A stretch of DNA of 64,000 nt, from NCBI GenBank assembly GCA_964607245.1, contig CAZSIB010000001.1:302095-366094 (forward strand), given 5' to 3'. The notes under the pieces were generated by a model that had not been told where the DNA came from, searched no databases, and saw only the letters and a program-made list of their open reading frames with translations. The position numbers and the translations under genes are program-made. The DNA comes from CAZLPZ01 sp964607245 (GTDB lineage Bacteria; Pseudomonadota; Alphaproteobacteria; Micavibrionales; Micavibrionaceae). The first letter of the stretch is position 1. Every line of letters begins with the position of its first letter. Shown piece by piece: positions 1-8,588 of this stretch.

Positions 1-1258
1 ACCCGTGCACCGTTTTTCCAGACCTGAGCTCGCCCACATAAACCACCTGGGGAACGGAATAAGAGACATGCGCCAGCACCTGCATCCCCATGGGATAGAG
101 ATATTGATCGAGAAGGGGAGTTGTCGGCACGCCCGCATTCGATAGGTTTTGAATACGCGCCATCTGGGCATCGAAATCTTTCTTAAACGCAGCATAAGAA
201 GGGGGGGAGAGCAGGGCGCGGAGTTGGTCTTCATACCAGGGGTTGAGGCCAAACGCCCCATCAATACGGGGGATCTGGCAGACGCCGTTGCGGTGACGTT
301 GAATATCGCGGAATGAGCCGAAATCGATTAAAAAGAATAAATTATACCGACCATAGGAATCAAGCCAGCGCGGCAGGGCCGCCCCAGAAGGCCGCGTCGC
401 CAACAGCTCTTTCTCATGACGATTGAGTCCATCGATATCAATCGCGTCACGCCGGACGACAAGGCCGCCACGGGCCAAGGTTTTCATCTCATCCGCGGTC
501 AAATCAGAGCGTTTCTGAATCGTTTCCGGGGCAATAAAGAAATTCGTTTCAGCATATTTCTGAGCGTAGGCATCGCGCGTATCCACGGATGTCATTTCAT
601 CCCCACGGAAACTGTGCGTGTACTTGTCTTTTAATGCCGAAAAAATTTGGTGTGCCACATCCCGCACTTCGGGCAAGGGATGGTGTTTCAGGCTGCGCAG
701 ATGGTCGCGCGCCTGACGCAAATTCGTTGTCCAACTGAGGAGGGTTGTTGCACCCACAGGCAGTAAACACCGAGCAATATCAAAGGCGCGGGCCGAAAGT
801 GCATTTTTCCAAACCGTTTCGTTTTTATATTCAGACGGATCAAAGGGCCGACGATGCGTCAGTCCCTGGATAAGTTCTGCAAGCGTCCGTTTGTAAAGGT
901 CGAGCCAGGCGGATTGGACCGCGCTCGATTGAGGGTGATGATAAGGATCTAGGATTTCTTGTTTCGAGAAATCAAGATAACGGGTGGATGCTTCTTGGCC
1001 ACTGTAAAGCGGGTGATCTTGGATCGCCTTGGCGGCCAGCATCGAAACTTGTTCGATAAACACGGTTGTCGTGCCGCAATCCCCAATTGAGGCGTGGCCA
1101 TACCCAACATAGTAACGTTCCATGAAAGACCCGCTGCCGCTGGCTTTCAGTTTTTCCAGGTGGGATTTGACGCCGGCTGGCGACCTTGAATAAAGGGCCT
1201 GAAGCATCGCCATATCTTCGGGTGCTTCGTCGTGGGTCACAAAAATTTCTGCGGTCAT
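1..1258 (-). CDS. ThyX-family flavin-dependent thymidylate synthase, two-domain form (C-terminus cut off)
   Basis: The reverse strand is open from the ATG at 1258 to the window edge (419 residues seen; the 3' end is missing). ThyX enzymes methylate dUMP to dTMP using FAD, NADPH and methylene-THF; classic ones are about 220 residues, so this is about twice that length. The first half carries RYYVGYGHASIGD and SGQEASTRY, which resemble the SxNExSxRY half of the ThyX signature. The second half carries QRHRNGVCQIPR, which resembles the RHR half, and ends with ELRSGKTVHG. Family assignment is from recognition of these motifs; activity is not shown. Start: 1258 has no good ribosome site. An in-frame ATG at 1369 would add 37 basic residues and is a real alternative. 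Confidence 0.75.
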   Translation of the reverse strand, partial: MTAEIFVTHDEAPEDMAMLQALYSRSPAGVKSHLEKLKASGSGSFMERYYVGYGHASIGDCGTTTVFIEQVSMLAAKAIQDHPLYSGQEASTRYLDFSKQEILDPYHHPQSSAVQSAWLDLYKRTLAELIQGLTHRRPFDPSEYKNETVWKNALSARAFDIARCLLPVGATTLLSWTTNLRQARDHLRSLKHHPLPEVRDVAHQIFSALKDKYTHSFRGDEMTSVDTRDAYAQKYAETNFFIAPETIQKRSDLTADEMKTLARGGLVVRRDAIDIDGLNRHEKELLATRPSGAALPRWLDSYGRYNLFFLIDFGSFRDIQRHRNGVCQIPRIDGAFGLNPWYEDQLRALLSPPSYAAFKKDFDAQMARIQNLSNAGVPTTPLLDQYLYPMGMQVLAHVSYSVPQVVYVGELRSGKTVHG

Positions 1259-1634
1259 GGTCGCGTGGCTAGCCTTTTTCACTTTGGATCGGGTTGGAAA
1301 TTGAAGAGCTTTATCTTTTCTGATTCGCTCGTTCCGCGCCACCCGGACGTCTTTTGTCGCGCGAATCATCTGTGTATAATTCTTTTTGATGGTCTGGACC
1401 TCAAACTGCCACAAATCTCTTATATACCAGAGATATATAGAGGGTTTTGAGGTGGATACCCCCCTGTCCCGTGCTCTTGGTTTTAATTTACATAATATAC
1501 ATTATCACTCTGGTGCAGGTGGGCGGGGATGGGGTCGCCTGTAACGGGTGAAGCGCTACCGTATTTAAATATTGACGTATTCTTGCCTTTGCGTGTAGCG
1601 TGTAGCAATAAATTTCTTGATGGGAGTAACTACG
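1259..1634. other. Intergenic region between thyX-like gene and a small membrane protein
   Basis: This divergent stretch holds an inverted repeat at 1417-1442, two GANTC sites (1322-1326 and 1363-1367) and a possible 37-codon 5' extension of the ThyX-like gene on the reverse strand. A TTGACG box lies at 1572-1577 ahead of the rightward gene, but I see no convincing -10 at the right distance. No tRNA or other RNA gene was recognised. Confidence 0.4.
1417..1442. repeat. Inverted repeat upstream of the ThyX-like gene
   Basis: CTCTTATATA (1417-1426) faces TATATAGAG (1434-1442) across a 7-base spacer, with one base bulged. It could be an operator or a hairpin in the leader of the leftward gene. 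No known binding protein is implied. Confidence 0.45.
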
Positions 1635-1892
1635 ATGAAACTAAAAGACATCTTCAGAAACAACCTCACCCGACTGGGTCACATGGCTGGGGCAGGAAGG
1701 TTGATTAATAGAGGGGCAATGGAAGGATCCACGCCTAATGACAGCATCACCAACGTTTTTTGTACGACAATGGGCTTAGTAACACTTACTGTTGGCATTC
1801 CCTTTATGGCCGCAGCTTATCTTGCTGATGTCGGGTCAAACATCAAACGTAAGATTGCGTCGAAAGAATCAGGGCCGACCCCTTCGGCGTGA
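1635..1892 (+). CDS. Small membrane protein, unknown function
   Basis: An 85-residue protein not recognised as any family. The N-terminal 45 residues are polar and basic, followed by one hydrophobic segment (about residues 42-66, rich in Val, Leu, Ala and Gly) and a short basic, Ser/Pro-rich tail, consistent with a single-pass inner-membrane protein. The start at 1635 is chosen because GGGAG at 1622-1626 lies about 8 bases before it; ATGs at 1617 and 1620 have no such site. It stands alone between two leftward genes. Coding status rests on the ribosome site and the membrane segment. Confidence 0.5.
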   Translation: MKLKDIFRNNLTRLGHMAGAGRLINRGAMEGSTPNDSITNVFCTTMGLVTLTVGIPFMAAAYLADVGSNIKRKIASKESGPTPSA

Positions 1893-1946
1893 AGACATCA
1901 TCCAGAGACGCGTGCATGTAATATAAGCCGCCGCAGGCGCGTATCA

Positions 1947-2375
1947 TCAAATCGTCCCGCCAGGGCCCATGGGTGCGGGTGATGCTGGTTGTCTGTCCAT
2001 GACATCAATCGTCGTCCCTGGATCCCGCTTGGGCAGCATGCTTTTCTGAGGCTTATTCGGGTCTTCGGGGACCACGTAATGCTCTTTCCCAAAGGGATTA
2101 GGCAAAGACATTCCACCAAGCCCGATTTTGATGAGGCCTTTATCAAACGTTGCTTTATCAAGCCCGATCGCATTAAACAAGCTAGAGAGCCTACTCCCTG
2201 ACTTTTTCTCCGCCGTGGGCCCTGCTGTTTGTGCCGCTGCAAAAGATGTTCCGCCACCCGCGTTATTTATCGATGGCGCGACCGCCGTTTGTTTAGGCGT
2301 GTACGGCGCCCCCGCCACAACTTCGCGGAATCTTTTTATTTCTTCGGCAGTGGGAACCGGTGTATCCGTTGACAT
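1947..2375 (-). CDS. Hypothetical protein, low complexity
   Basis: A 142-residue protein not recognised. It begins MSTDTPVPTAEEIKRF, has an Ala/Gly/Thr/Ser-rich middle (about 30-60), a short possibly folded Leu/Gly/Ile-rich section (about 60-95), and a Pro-rich end. There is no signal peptide or membrane segment. The start at 2375 is supported by AAAGGAG 7 bases upstream; the longer frame from 2420 has no ribosome site. It is divergent from rsfS. Most of the sequence looks disordered, so an adaptor or secreted role is conceivable, but nothing in the sequence decides this. Confidence 0.55.
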   Translation of the reverse strand: MSTDTPVPTAEEIKRFREVVAGAPYTPKQTAVAPSINNAGGGTSFAAAQTAGPTAEKKSGSRLSSLFNAIGLDKATFDKGLIKIGLGGMSLPNPFGKEHYVVPEDPNKPQKSMLPKRDPGTTIDVMDRQPASPAPMGPGGTI

Positions 2376-2483
2376 CGTGAAATCTCCTTTTCTGGACTGT
2401 AATATTTGGAAGAATACCATTAAATTATGTATATTTTATGAACGCACAAAAAGGGCAGGGATTTATGCCTATTCTACAAAAAC

Positions 2484-2512
2484 TTGCCCCCCCTGCCCCT
2501 GCGCGGTATAAT
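2484..2512 (+). promoter_or_regulatory. Sigma-70-type promoter of rsfS
   Basis: TTGCCC at 2484-2489 and TATAAT at 2507-2512 are separated by exactly 17 bases, about 90 bases before the rsfS start. It is the only good match in the gap between the divergent gene and rsfS. Confidence 0.6.
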
Positions 2513-2601
2513 AGAATCATGGATGTATCGTTTACGAACGAACCCGTTTCTGGTCCCCCTGCCCCGCAATGCCGCCGCTTGGCCTTTATCCAAAGGAGAA
2601 G

Positions 2602-3003
2602 ATGAAAATTCCTGTTCGCAAAACCGCCCTTGCCGCCTTATCCGTCCTTGATCCACACAAGATAAAAGACATGGTTTGCGCCGCTCTTGATAGCGACAAA
2701 GCCGAAGACATCGAAGCTATTGATTTACGCGACCATTCCGCCCTTGCTGATTATATGATCGTGGCCTCGGGCCGGTCATCAAGACAAGTCGCCGCTCTTG
2801 CTGACAAACTGGTCGATCATTTCGCAAAAATTGGGATAAAAAACGTCCGCACCGAAGGCCAACGCCAGGGTGATTGGGTGATCGTTGATGCGGGCGATAT
2901 TATCGTGCATCTGTTTCGCCCTGAAGTGCGGGAATTCTACAATATTGAAAAGATGTGGCGCGCCATGCCCTTGATGGGAACCCAGACGGAAACCCGAACG
3001 TAG
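2602..3003 (+). CDS. rsfS: Ribosomal silencing factor RsfS
   Basis: RsfS binds ribosomal protein L14 and blocks 30S-50S joining when nutrients are short. The 133-residue product has the full family core: AIDLRDHSALADYMIVASG, then the region RQVAALADKL, then GDWVIVDAGDIIVHLF and the closing REFYNIEKMW. The start at 2602 follows AAAGGAGAAG directly at good spacing; an in-frame ATG at 2569 lacks a site. In many bacteria rsfS is followed directly by rlmH; here dps sits between them. It has its own promoter at 2484-2512. Confidence 0.95.
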   Translation: MKIPVRKTALAALSVLDPHKIKDMVCAALDSDKAEDIEAIDLRDHSALADYMIVASGRSSRQVAALADKLVDHFAKIGIKNVRTEGQRQGDWVIVDAGDIIVHLFRPEVREFYNIEKMWRAMPLMGTQTETRT

Positions 3004-3036
3004 CGGCTGCTCTCTTCTCTTCTTGATGATTTTTCC

Positions 3037-3068
3037 TTGCCCTGAGCGAAGGTACTCGATATAGTACC
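3037..3068 (+). promoter_or_regulatory. dps promoter with overlapping inverted repeat
   Basis: TTGCCC at 3037-3042 and TATAGT at 3060-3065 are 17 bases apart, about 40 bases before the dps start. A perfect 6-base inverted repeat, GGTACT (3051-3056) and AGTACC (3063-3068), covers the -10 element. That is where a repressor or redox-sensing regulator would be expected to bind. The regulator is unknown. Confidence 0.6.
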
Positions 3069-3103
3069 TGGTGTTGTCCTATTTTATTTCTAGGAATATC
3101 ACC

Positions 3104-3616
3104 ATGGCAAAAAGTAATCCTTCTGTGAAAAAATCATCGCACGTCATGCCGATTGATATCGGAATTTCCGCACGTGACCGCCAAAAAATTGCGGATGGGC
3201 TCTCGGCTTTACTCGCGGATAGTTACACCCTTTATCTAATGACGCATAATTTCCACTGGAACGTCACGGGCCCGCATTTTAATACGCTTCACGCCATGTT
3301 CATGGCCCAATACACCGAACAATGGGCGGCATTAGATCTGATCGCCGAACGTATTCGTGCACTGGGCTTCCCCGCACCAGGAACATATAGCGATTTTGTA
3401 AAACTCGGCTCTATTCGTGAAGTTGATGGAGTTCCTCGCGCGATGGATATGGTCCGACACCTTATTACAGCCCAGGAAGCGACGGCCCGAACTGCGCGTG
3501 ATTTGTTTCCCATCGCCGACGCGGCAGGAGACCAACCCACGGCAGATTTATTGACCCAGCGGATCAATATTCACGAGAAAACTGCTTGGATGCTGCGCAG
3601 TTTGCTCGATGAATAA
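3104..3616 (+). CDS. dps: Dps-family DNA-binding ferritin
   Basis: Dps assembles into 12-mers that oxidise and store iron using peroxide and protect DNA in starved cells. The 170-residue product has the ferritin-like four-helix core with the inter-subunit ferroxidase ligands visible as His51 (HNFHWN), His63, Asp78 and Glu82 ([11 protein letters not shown]), matching E. coli Dps positions. The Lys/Ser-rich N-terminal tail ([11 protein letters not shown]) fits DNA binding. The start at 3104 has AGGA upstream and a sensible N-terminus; the frame is open back to 3071. It lies between rsfS and rlmH, has its own promoter, and its stop is 5 bases before rlmH, so it may be co-transcribed with rlmH. 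Confidence 0.93.
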   Translation: MAKSNPSVKKSSHVMPIDIGISARDRQKIADGLSALLADSYTLYLMTHNFHWNVTGPHFNTLHAMFMAQYTEQWAALDLIAERIRALGFPAPGTYSDFVKLGSIREVDGVPRAMDMVRHLITAQEATARTARDLFPIADAAGDQPTADLLTQRINIHEKTAWMLRSLLDE

Positions 3617-3621
3617 ATCAA

Positions 3622-4074
3622 ATGCCAACGGTCCATATTATTGCGGTGGGGCGGATCAAACCTGGCCCTTTAAAAGATCTGATTTCAGATTATCAAAAAA
3701 GGATCGGCTGGAATTTACGCCTTCATGAGATCGATATCCGGGATGCCGGCCCACAGCAGCAGGTTCGCGAAAACCAAGCGGTTTTCGCGGCTTTACCGGA
3801 TGGTGCCACCGTTTTTTGTTTGGATGAGCGGGGAAAAACCATGAAAAGCGCAGATTTTTCGCGCATGATCCAAACCGAATTTGATGACGGGCGTGACGTG
3901 GCGTTTGTGATTGGCGGTGCGGATGGGCTCCTCGACACCGTACGCGGGCGCGCGAAACATTTGATCGCCTTTGGGATGATGACCTGGCCTCATCAACTGG
4001 TGCGCGTGATGTTGGTTGAACAACTTTACCGCGCCCAGCAAATCGTCGCGGGCCACCCCTATCATCGGGAATAG
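3622..4074 (+). CDS. rlmH: 23S rRNA pseudouridine-1915 N3-methyltransferase RlmH
   Basis: RlmH methylates pseudouridine 1915 in helix 69 of 23S rRNA on assembled 70S ribosomes. The 150-residue length is typical. The SPOUT-fold signatures are present: FCLDERGKTMKS, the SAM-binding knot VAFVIGGADGL, and the C-terminal HPYHRE that takes part in catalysis. It begins 5 bases after dps with no clear ribosome site, suggesting translational coupling. Separation from rsfS by dps is unusual. Confidence 0.95.
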   Translation: MPTVHIIAVGRIKPGPLKDLISDYQKRIGWNLRLHEIDIRDAGPQQQVRENQAVFAALPDGATVFCLDERGKTMKSADFSRMIQTEFDDGRDVAFVIGGADGLLDTVRGRAKHLIAFGMMTWPHQLVRVMLVEQLYRAQQIVAGHPYHRE

Positions 4075-4121
4075 TCATTCTTCCCCCTAGCCTTACCAAG
4101 CACAATTGCTATCATGCGGGG

Positions 4122-5333
4122 ATGCGTCGAATCGTTCTCATCTTGATATTCCTTGGTGGATTAGCCTTGCCCGGCTTTGCCCAAGCGCAAACGGCTGTAC
4201 CCGTGCCGCAAAACAAGCAGGTCGTCATGGCGCATAACGCCGATGAAATGGCCGTCCATCGCGCCGCGCAAAAGAGATTGAAAGAAAATCTGGCCAAGGT
4301 GGATGACGAAATCGACGGGTTACGGAGTAGCATGATCCGTGTCGCGCGCGAGGTGAAAAAGCGTGAAACCGATATGAGCGGCCTGGAGGAGGAAATTCGC
4401 ACGCTTCAATCGCGGCGGACGGTCTTGCAACGGAAACTGCAAAAAGATCATAAGGTCATCGCGCAAATGTCCTCGGGGCTGCTCCGGATCCGAACCATTC
4501 CACCCGAAGCCCTTTTGGCCCGTCCCGGCGCGCCACTTGAAACCGCGCAAGCCGCGATGATCTTGCGCGATGTCATGGCCCCAATTAACGCACATGCGCG
4601 CGAAATTCATCTGGACCTTGCCGAACTTCAAACTCTTGAGCAAAACTTGCGCGGACGGCAGGCCGAACTCAAGCAAGCGTCCAAACATATTTTGGCCGAT
4701 CAAACACGTCTTGCTGACTTGATCCGTCGGCGTGAAGCCGCTTATCACAATTTGAAATCCGATCTTGCTACACAAGAGGCGGATTTGGCACGCCTGGCCC
4801 AGGACGCTGCGGACTTTAAAGATCTGATCCAAAAACTTGAGGCACGAAACAGAAATTTGGCGAGCGCCGATGCCACGGCGGCCACGCCTAAAAAAGGTCT
4901 TTTCCGTCACGCCAGCCTTCCGCCACGGTTAGATCAAAAGGCGTTGAGGTCCTTTGGTGATATCCAAATGCCGATTTCCGGGATTATTCGTGTTGGATAC
5001 GGCGCGACTGATGATATTGGTTCCGAAAGCCAGGGGTTAAAGATTGAAGGGCGGGCCGGAGCGTTGGTCGTTGCCCCCATCAACGGGGTGATCCGGTACA
5101 AAGGCAAGTTTAAAAATTACGGTAACATGGTCATTATCGAGCACGGGAAAAACTATCACTCCCTGGTTGCCGGATTTGCAAAAATCGATACAGTAGTCGG
5201 ACAATCTGTTGTCGCTGGGGAACCTTTGGGGACTTTGGGGACAACACGACGGGCCCGCCCTGCTCTCTACTACGAACTTCGCCAAAATGGCAAACCGGTC
5301 AACCCCGCGCGGCTTTTTGCCGATCTGGGATAG
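4122..5333 (+). CDS. EnvC-like murein hydrolase activator (degenerate LytM)
   Basis: A 403-residue periplasmic protein. Residues 1-22 form a signal peptide (cut near FAQAQ), residues about 45-250 form long coiled-coil helices, and about 285-400 form a LytM/M23 domain. The LytM metal ligands look lost: the usual HxG(I/V)D start is GLKIEG and the usual HxH near the end is LYYEL, so it is likely a non-enzymatic activator of cell-wall amidases during division, as EnvC is for AmiA/B. The order envC - ctpA - polysaccharide deacetylase extends the envC-yibQ pairing seen in E. coli. A 47-base gap separates it from rlmH. Confidence 0.85.
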   Translation: MRRIVLILIFLGGLALPGFAQAQTAVPVPQNKQVVMAHNADEMAVHRAAQKRLKENLAKVDDEIDGLRSSMIRVAREVKKRETDMSGLEEEIRTLQSRRTVLQRKLQKDHKVIAQMSSGLLRIRTIPPEALLARPGAPLETAQAAMILRDVMAPINAHAREIHLDLAELQTLEQNLRGRQAELKQASKHILADQTRLADLIRRREAAYHNLKSDLATQEADLARLAQDAADFKDLIQKLEARNRNLASADATAATPKKGLFRHASLPPRLDQKALRSFGDIQMPISGIIRVGYGATDDIGSESQGLKIEGRAGALVVAPINGVIRYKGKFKNYGNMVIIEHGKNYHSLVAGFAKIDTVVGQSVVAGEPLGTLGTTRRARPALYYELRQNGKPVNPARLFADLG

Positions 5334-5359
5334 GATTTAACGAGACAGCATAGAATTGG

Positions 5360-6856
5360 ATGATCATGCGTTACACACTTTACTCCTTTGCCCTTTTGTC
5401 ACTCTGCCTCGTTTTGACTTTTGCTGCCCCGGCCCAAGCGCAAAAAGCGCCTGAGAAACCCGCGTCCTCATCCACAAAAGTTGATCTGCCGCCCCAAAAG
5501 AAAACCCAGGCCGAGATGGATGATGAAAGCTATCGGCAGCTGAATTTATTCGGTGAAGTCTTTGAACGTGTGCGTGCACAATATGTCGATGAGGTGTCGG
5601 ACAAGGTTTTGATTGAAAACGCCGTGAACGGGATGCTGACCGCGCTTGACCCACATTCAGGCTATTTGAATGATGACAATTTTAAAGATATGCAGGTGCA
5701 AACACGTGGTGAATTCGGCGGACTGGGTATTGAAGTCACGCAAGAAAATGGTCTGGTCAAGGTGGTCACACCCATTGATGATACGCCCGCATTTCGCGCC
5801 GGTGTAAAATCAGGCGATTTTATTACGCATCTTGACGGAAAACCCATGGTCGGGATTGGACTTGCCGAGGCTGTCGATATGTTGCGCGGGAAAGTTGGAA
5901 GCAAGCTGACCCTGACATTACGTCGTGAAGGAGTTGCGGAGCCCATCAAGGTTCCTCTTGTTCGTGATGTGATCAAGATTCAGTCCGTCCGGTCCCGTAT
6001 CGAGGGGGATGTCGGCTATGTCCGGATCACATCCTTTAACGATCATACAGACACCGGGCTTGAAAAAGCGTTCACAGATATTCAGAAAGAACTTGGGCCA
6101 AAGCTAAAGGGATATGTGGTGGATCTGCGGAATAATCCTGGCGGGTTGTTAGAGCAAGCGATCAGTGTCTCGGATGCTTTTCTCGATAAGGGCGAAATTG
6201 TGTCGACCCGTGGCCGGAATGAAAAAGATACGCGCCGCGACAATGCAACCCCTGGAGACCGTGCAAACGGATTGCCAGTCGTCGTTTTGATTAACGGCGG
6301 GACTGCATCAGCGGCCGAAATTGTGTCGGGTGCCCTCCAAGATCATCGCCGCGCGATTATTCTGGGGACCCAATCTTTTGGGAAGGGGTCCGTTCAAACC
6401 GTGATGCCGATCCCCGGTCAAGGCGCGATGAAATTGACAACAGCACGGTATTACACGCCCTCAGGGCGTTCCATTCAGGCGAAGGGAATTGAACCGGACA
6501 TCGTGGTCGAACAGGCAAAAATTGAAAACGACAAAAACAACGGCGATATGATTAAAGAGTCCGATTTGAAAGGTGCTCTTGCCAATCCAGACGGCAAGAC
6601 CACACCGGAAGCAGAACCCACCCCGGAAAAAACTGTGCCGGATGCGCCAGAAAAACCACTGACGCCCGAAGAAAAACAAAAGGCAGAGCAGGCCGAACAA
6701 AGCCTTAAAGATTACCAACTGCAACGTGGATTAGATCTTATTCGAGGGCTTGCGCTTTATACCGAAGATGCAAGCCGGGTTCCGGCCCATCGTGATGAAA
6801 AAGCAACCACGGTAACGCCAACACCCGTTTTGCAAGATAAAAAGACGACCGAATGA
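5360..6856 (+). CDS. ctpA: C-terminal processing peptidase (S41)
   Basis: A periplasmic Ser/Lys protease that trims or degrades proteins from the C-terminus; in related bacteria it acts on cell-wall enzymes. The 498 residues show a signal peptide (1 to about 28, AAPAQAQ), a leading helical segment, a PDZ domain (about 110-195, with the GLGIEV carboxylate loop and GVKSGDFITHLDG), and the S41 core with Ser317 in GGTASAAEI and Lys342 in SFGKGSVQ, the usual 25-residue spacing. The tail (about 390-465) is Glu/Pro/Lys-rich and probably disordered. ATGs at 5360 and 5366 are both possible starts. The stop overlaps the next start (ATGA). Confidence 0.93.
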   Translation: MIMRYTLYSFALLSLCLVLTFAAPAQAQKAPEKPASSSTKVDLPPQKKTQAEMDDESYRQLNLFGEVFERVRAQYVDEVSDKVLIENAVNGMLTALDPHSGYLNDDNFKDMQVQTRGEFGGLGIEVTQENGLVKVVTPIDDTPAFRAGVKSGDFITHLDGKPMVGIGLAEAVDMLRGKVGSKLTLTLRREGVAEPIKVPLVRDVIKIQSVRSRIEGDVGYVRITSFNDHTDTGLEKAFTDIQKELGPKLKGYVVDLRNNPGGLLEQAISVSDAFLDKGEIVSTRGRNEKDTRRDNATPGDRANGLPVVVLINGGTASAAEIVSGALQDHRRAIILGTQSFGKGSVQTVMPIPGQGAMKLTTARYYTPSGRSIQAKGIEPDIVVEQAKIENDKNNGDMIKESDLKGALANPDGKTTPEAEPTPEKTVPDAPEKPLTPEEKQKAEQAEQSLKDYQLQRGLDLIRGLALYTEDASRVPAHRDEKATTVTPTPVLQDKKTTE

Positions 6857-8094
6857 TTTTGAACAGCCATACACATGCAACGATCAAGGCGTACATTCAA
6901 AACGCACCGGCGTCTTTGCGTACCGTGTTTGGGTATGTTTTAAATCGCCTGAAACGAGGTGCTACGCCTCTTTCTCCTGCGGAGGTATATCATCCTGCTG
7001 GCATCCCTGATCAGGGGGAGTGGAAACGTATTTTAAATACGCCCGATTTTCAGGCGGCGTTTATCCACGGAATCTCGATCTGGTCGGGTGCTTTGGTGGG
7101 GCTTCTTGTCTGGGCGATTTTCCAACAAACACCTGTTGATCCACCCTATCGGTATATTTTGGATCTGACCCCGCCCACAACGGAGGAAGGCACATCTGCC
7201 AAAACAGAAGAGACCACAATACCTCAGGATACAAAACATCAAGATACCGGACATGATACCCCGGTCACGGCGGCACCAGAGAAATTTTCCGTACCCTTGC
7301 CGGGCTTGACCGAACAACATGCAAAATACGGCGATTTGCCGATCATTCGCAAAAGCGATCATCTTCGGCCATTTGATGCCTATCGCCACCCTTTCGCAAA
7401 AGATAATTTAAGCAAGCCGTTGATTGCGGTTGTAATGATGGATTACGGTCTTTCCGAACAAGGATCGGATGGCATCTTGGGTGTTTTGCCCAGTGGCGTC
7501 AACTTGTTACTCTCGACCGCCGCACGCGATACGCGCGCCTGGGTCCAAAAGGCCTACGATCATGGGCATGAAGTTTGGTTACAACTGGCCCTCGAACCGC
7601 CAGATTACCCGGCAAGCGACCCGGGTGCCCATGCGCTCATGACCGCTGGCTCGATTGAAAGCAACCAAGATGCTTTACTTGCACAACTCGGCCATGCAGT
7701 GGGTTATGCGGGCGTGTTCTCTCCTCTGCCCAGCCCTTATTTTCTGTCGGGAGCGGACGCCGATTTTGCCGCGAATGCGATGTTCGACCGCGGTCTAGGG
7801 CTTATGATCAATGCGTCGACCACCTCTCCCATCGTCCGCAATGCGGCGCTTGATTCCAAAGCTCCGTTTTATATGGGTGACATGATTGTGGCGGCAGACC
7901 CGCGCCTATATCCAGATGCTTTTGCAAAGGCCGAGGCGCAGGCGCAAAAAAACGGTTTCGCGATTATCGTGTTTTCTCCCCTGCCCTTTGCCCAGAAAAA
8001 AATGCTCGACTGGACTGGACAATTAACTGCGCGAGGATTTTCTCTCGCGCCCCTCTCCATCATCTCCGAACGTGGAAAGGATTTAAGTCGATGA
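6853..8094 (+). CDS. Divergent polysaccharide deacetylase (YibQ family), membrane anchored
   Basis: A 413-residue protein. A cytoplasmic segment of about 70 residues precedes one membrane helix (GALVGLLVWAIF, near 77-90) and a Thr/Glu/Pro-rich linker (about 100-145). The periplasmic domain (about 175-405) is the divergent deacetylase fold, with the early IAVVMMDYGL strand where the family normally has (V/I)xDDxG, and the late FAIIVFSPLPF. The family is envelope-associated but its substrate is not settled. The YibQ neighbours envC and ctpA match other genomes. Start overlaps the ctpA stop and its stop overlaps the rppH start (both ATGA), so translation is coupled. The second Asp of the usual DD pair is replaced by Tyr. 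Confidence 0.85.
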   Translation: MILNSHTHATIKAYIQNAPASLRTVFGYVLNRLKRGATPLSPAEVYHPAGIPDQGEWKRILNTPDFQAAFIHGISIWSGALVGLLVWAIFQQTPVDPPYRYILDLTPPTTEEGTSAKTEETTIPQDTKHQDTGHDTPVTAAPEKFSVPLPGLTEQHAKYGDLPIIRKSDHLRPFDAYRHPFAKDNLSKPLIAVVMMDYGLSEQGSDGILGVLPSGVNLLLSTAARDTRAWVQKAYDHGHEVWLQLALEPPDYPASDPGAHALMTAGSIESNQDALLAQLGHAVGYAGVFSPLPSPYFLSGADADFAANAMFDRGLGLMINASTTSPIVRNAALDSKAPFYMGDMIVAADPRLYPDAFAKAEAQAQKNGFAIIVFSPLPFAQKKMLDWTGQLTARGFSLAPLSIISERGKDLSR

Positions 8095-8588
8095 CGGTTC
8101 ACCATGGATCCACCTATCCACCGGGTACAGGGATTTACCGCCCTTGTGTGGGGATTGTTTTAATGAACAATCAAGGGGAAGTTTTTATTGGAGAACGCAT
8201 TGATCATCCGGGTGCCTGGCAAATGCCCCAAGGGGGAATCGACCCCGGTGAAGATTTACAAACTGCTTTTTTTCGTGAACTTTGGGAAGAAACCGGGGTG
8301 CGGGATGCCGACATTGTGGGCTCCTACCCAGAACCCATCCGCTATGATTTTCCCCCGGCGAAACGATCCCGCTTGTATAACGGTGCCTATGATGGACAGG
8401 AACAAACATGGGTTGGCGCGATTCATCGCGGCGATGACAAGGATATCATTTTAACCAATCATAACCCGCCGGAATTTCGTGCCTGGCGGTGGTGTACGCC
8501 GCTTGAACTGTTGGATATTATTGTTCCGTTCAAACGTCATACGTATGAACGTGTGCTTGTTCATTTCAAACCGTATCTGTTGAAATAA
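8091..8588 (+). CDS. rppH: RNA pyrophosphohydrolase RppH
   Basis: RppH removes pyrophosphate from triphosphorylated mRNA 5' ends, opening them to RNase E or J decay. At 165 residues it has the complete NUDIX box starting GGIDPGEDLQTAFF and ending RELWEETG, plus the RppH-type opening YRPCVGIVLMN and RIDHPGAWQMPQGG. Its start overlaps the deacetylase stop. Its last 23 bases overlap the convergent phosphoesterase gene. RNase J is also encoded in this window (36.2-37.9 kb), so a 5'-end dependent decay route is plausible. Confidence 0.95.
   Translation: MTVHHGSTYPPGTGIYRPCVGIVLMNNQGEVFIGERIDHPGAWQMPQGGIDPGEDLQTAFFRELWEETGVRDADIVGSYPEPIRYDFPPAKRSRLYNGAYDGQEQTWVGAIHRGDDKDIILTNHNPPEFRAWRWCTPLELLDIIVPFKRHTYERVLVHFKPYLLK

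Noticed and set aside
1354..1380. TTGTCG-15-TATAAT as rightward promoter
   Set aside because: Spacer of 15 is too short and no rightward gene begins for over 250 bases.
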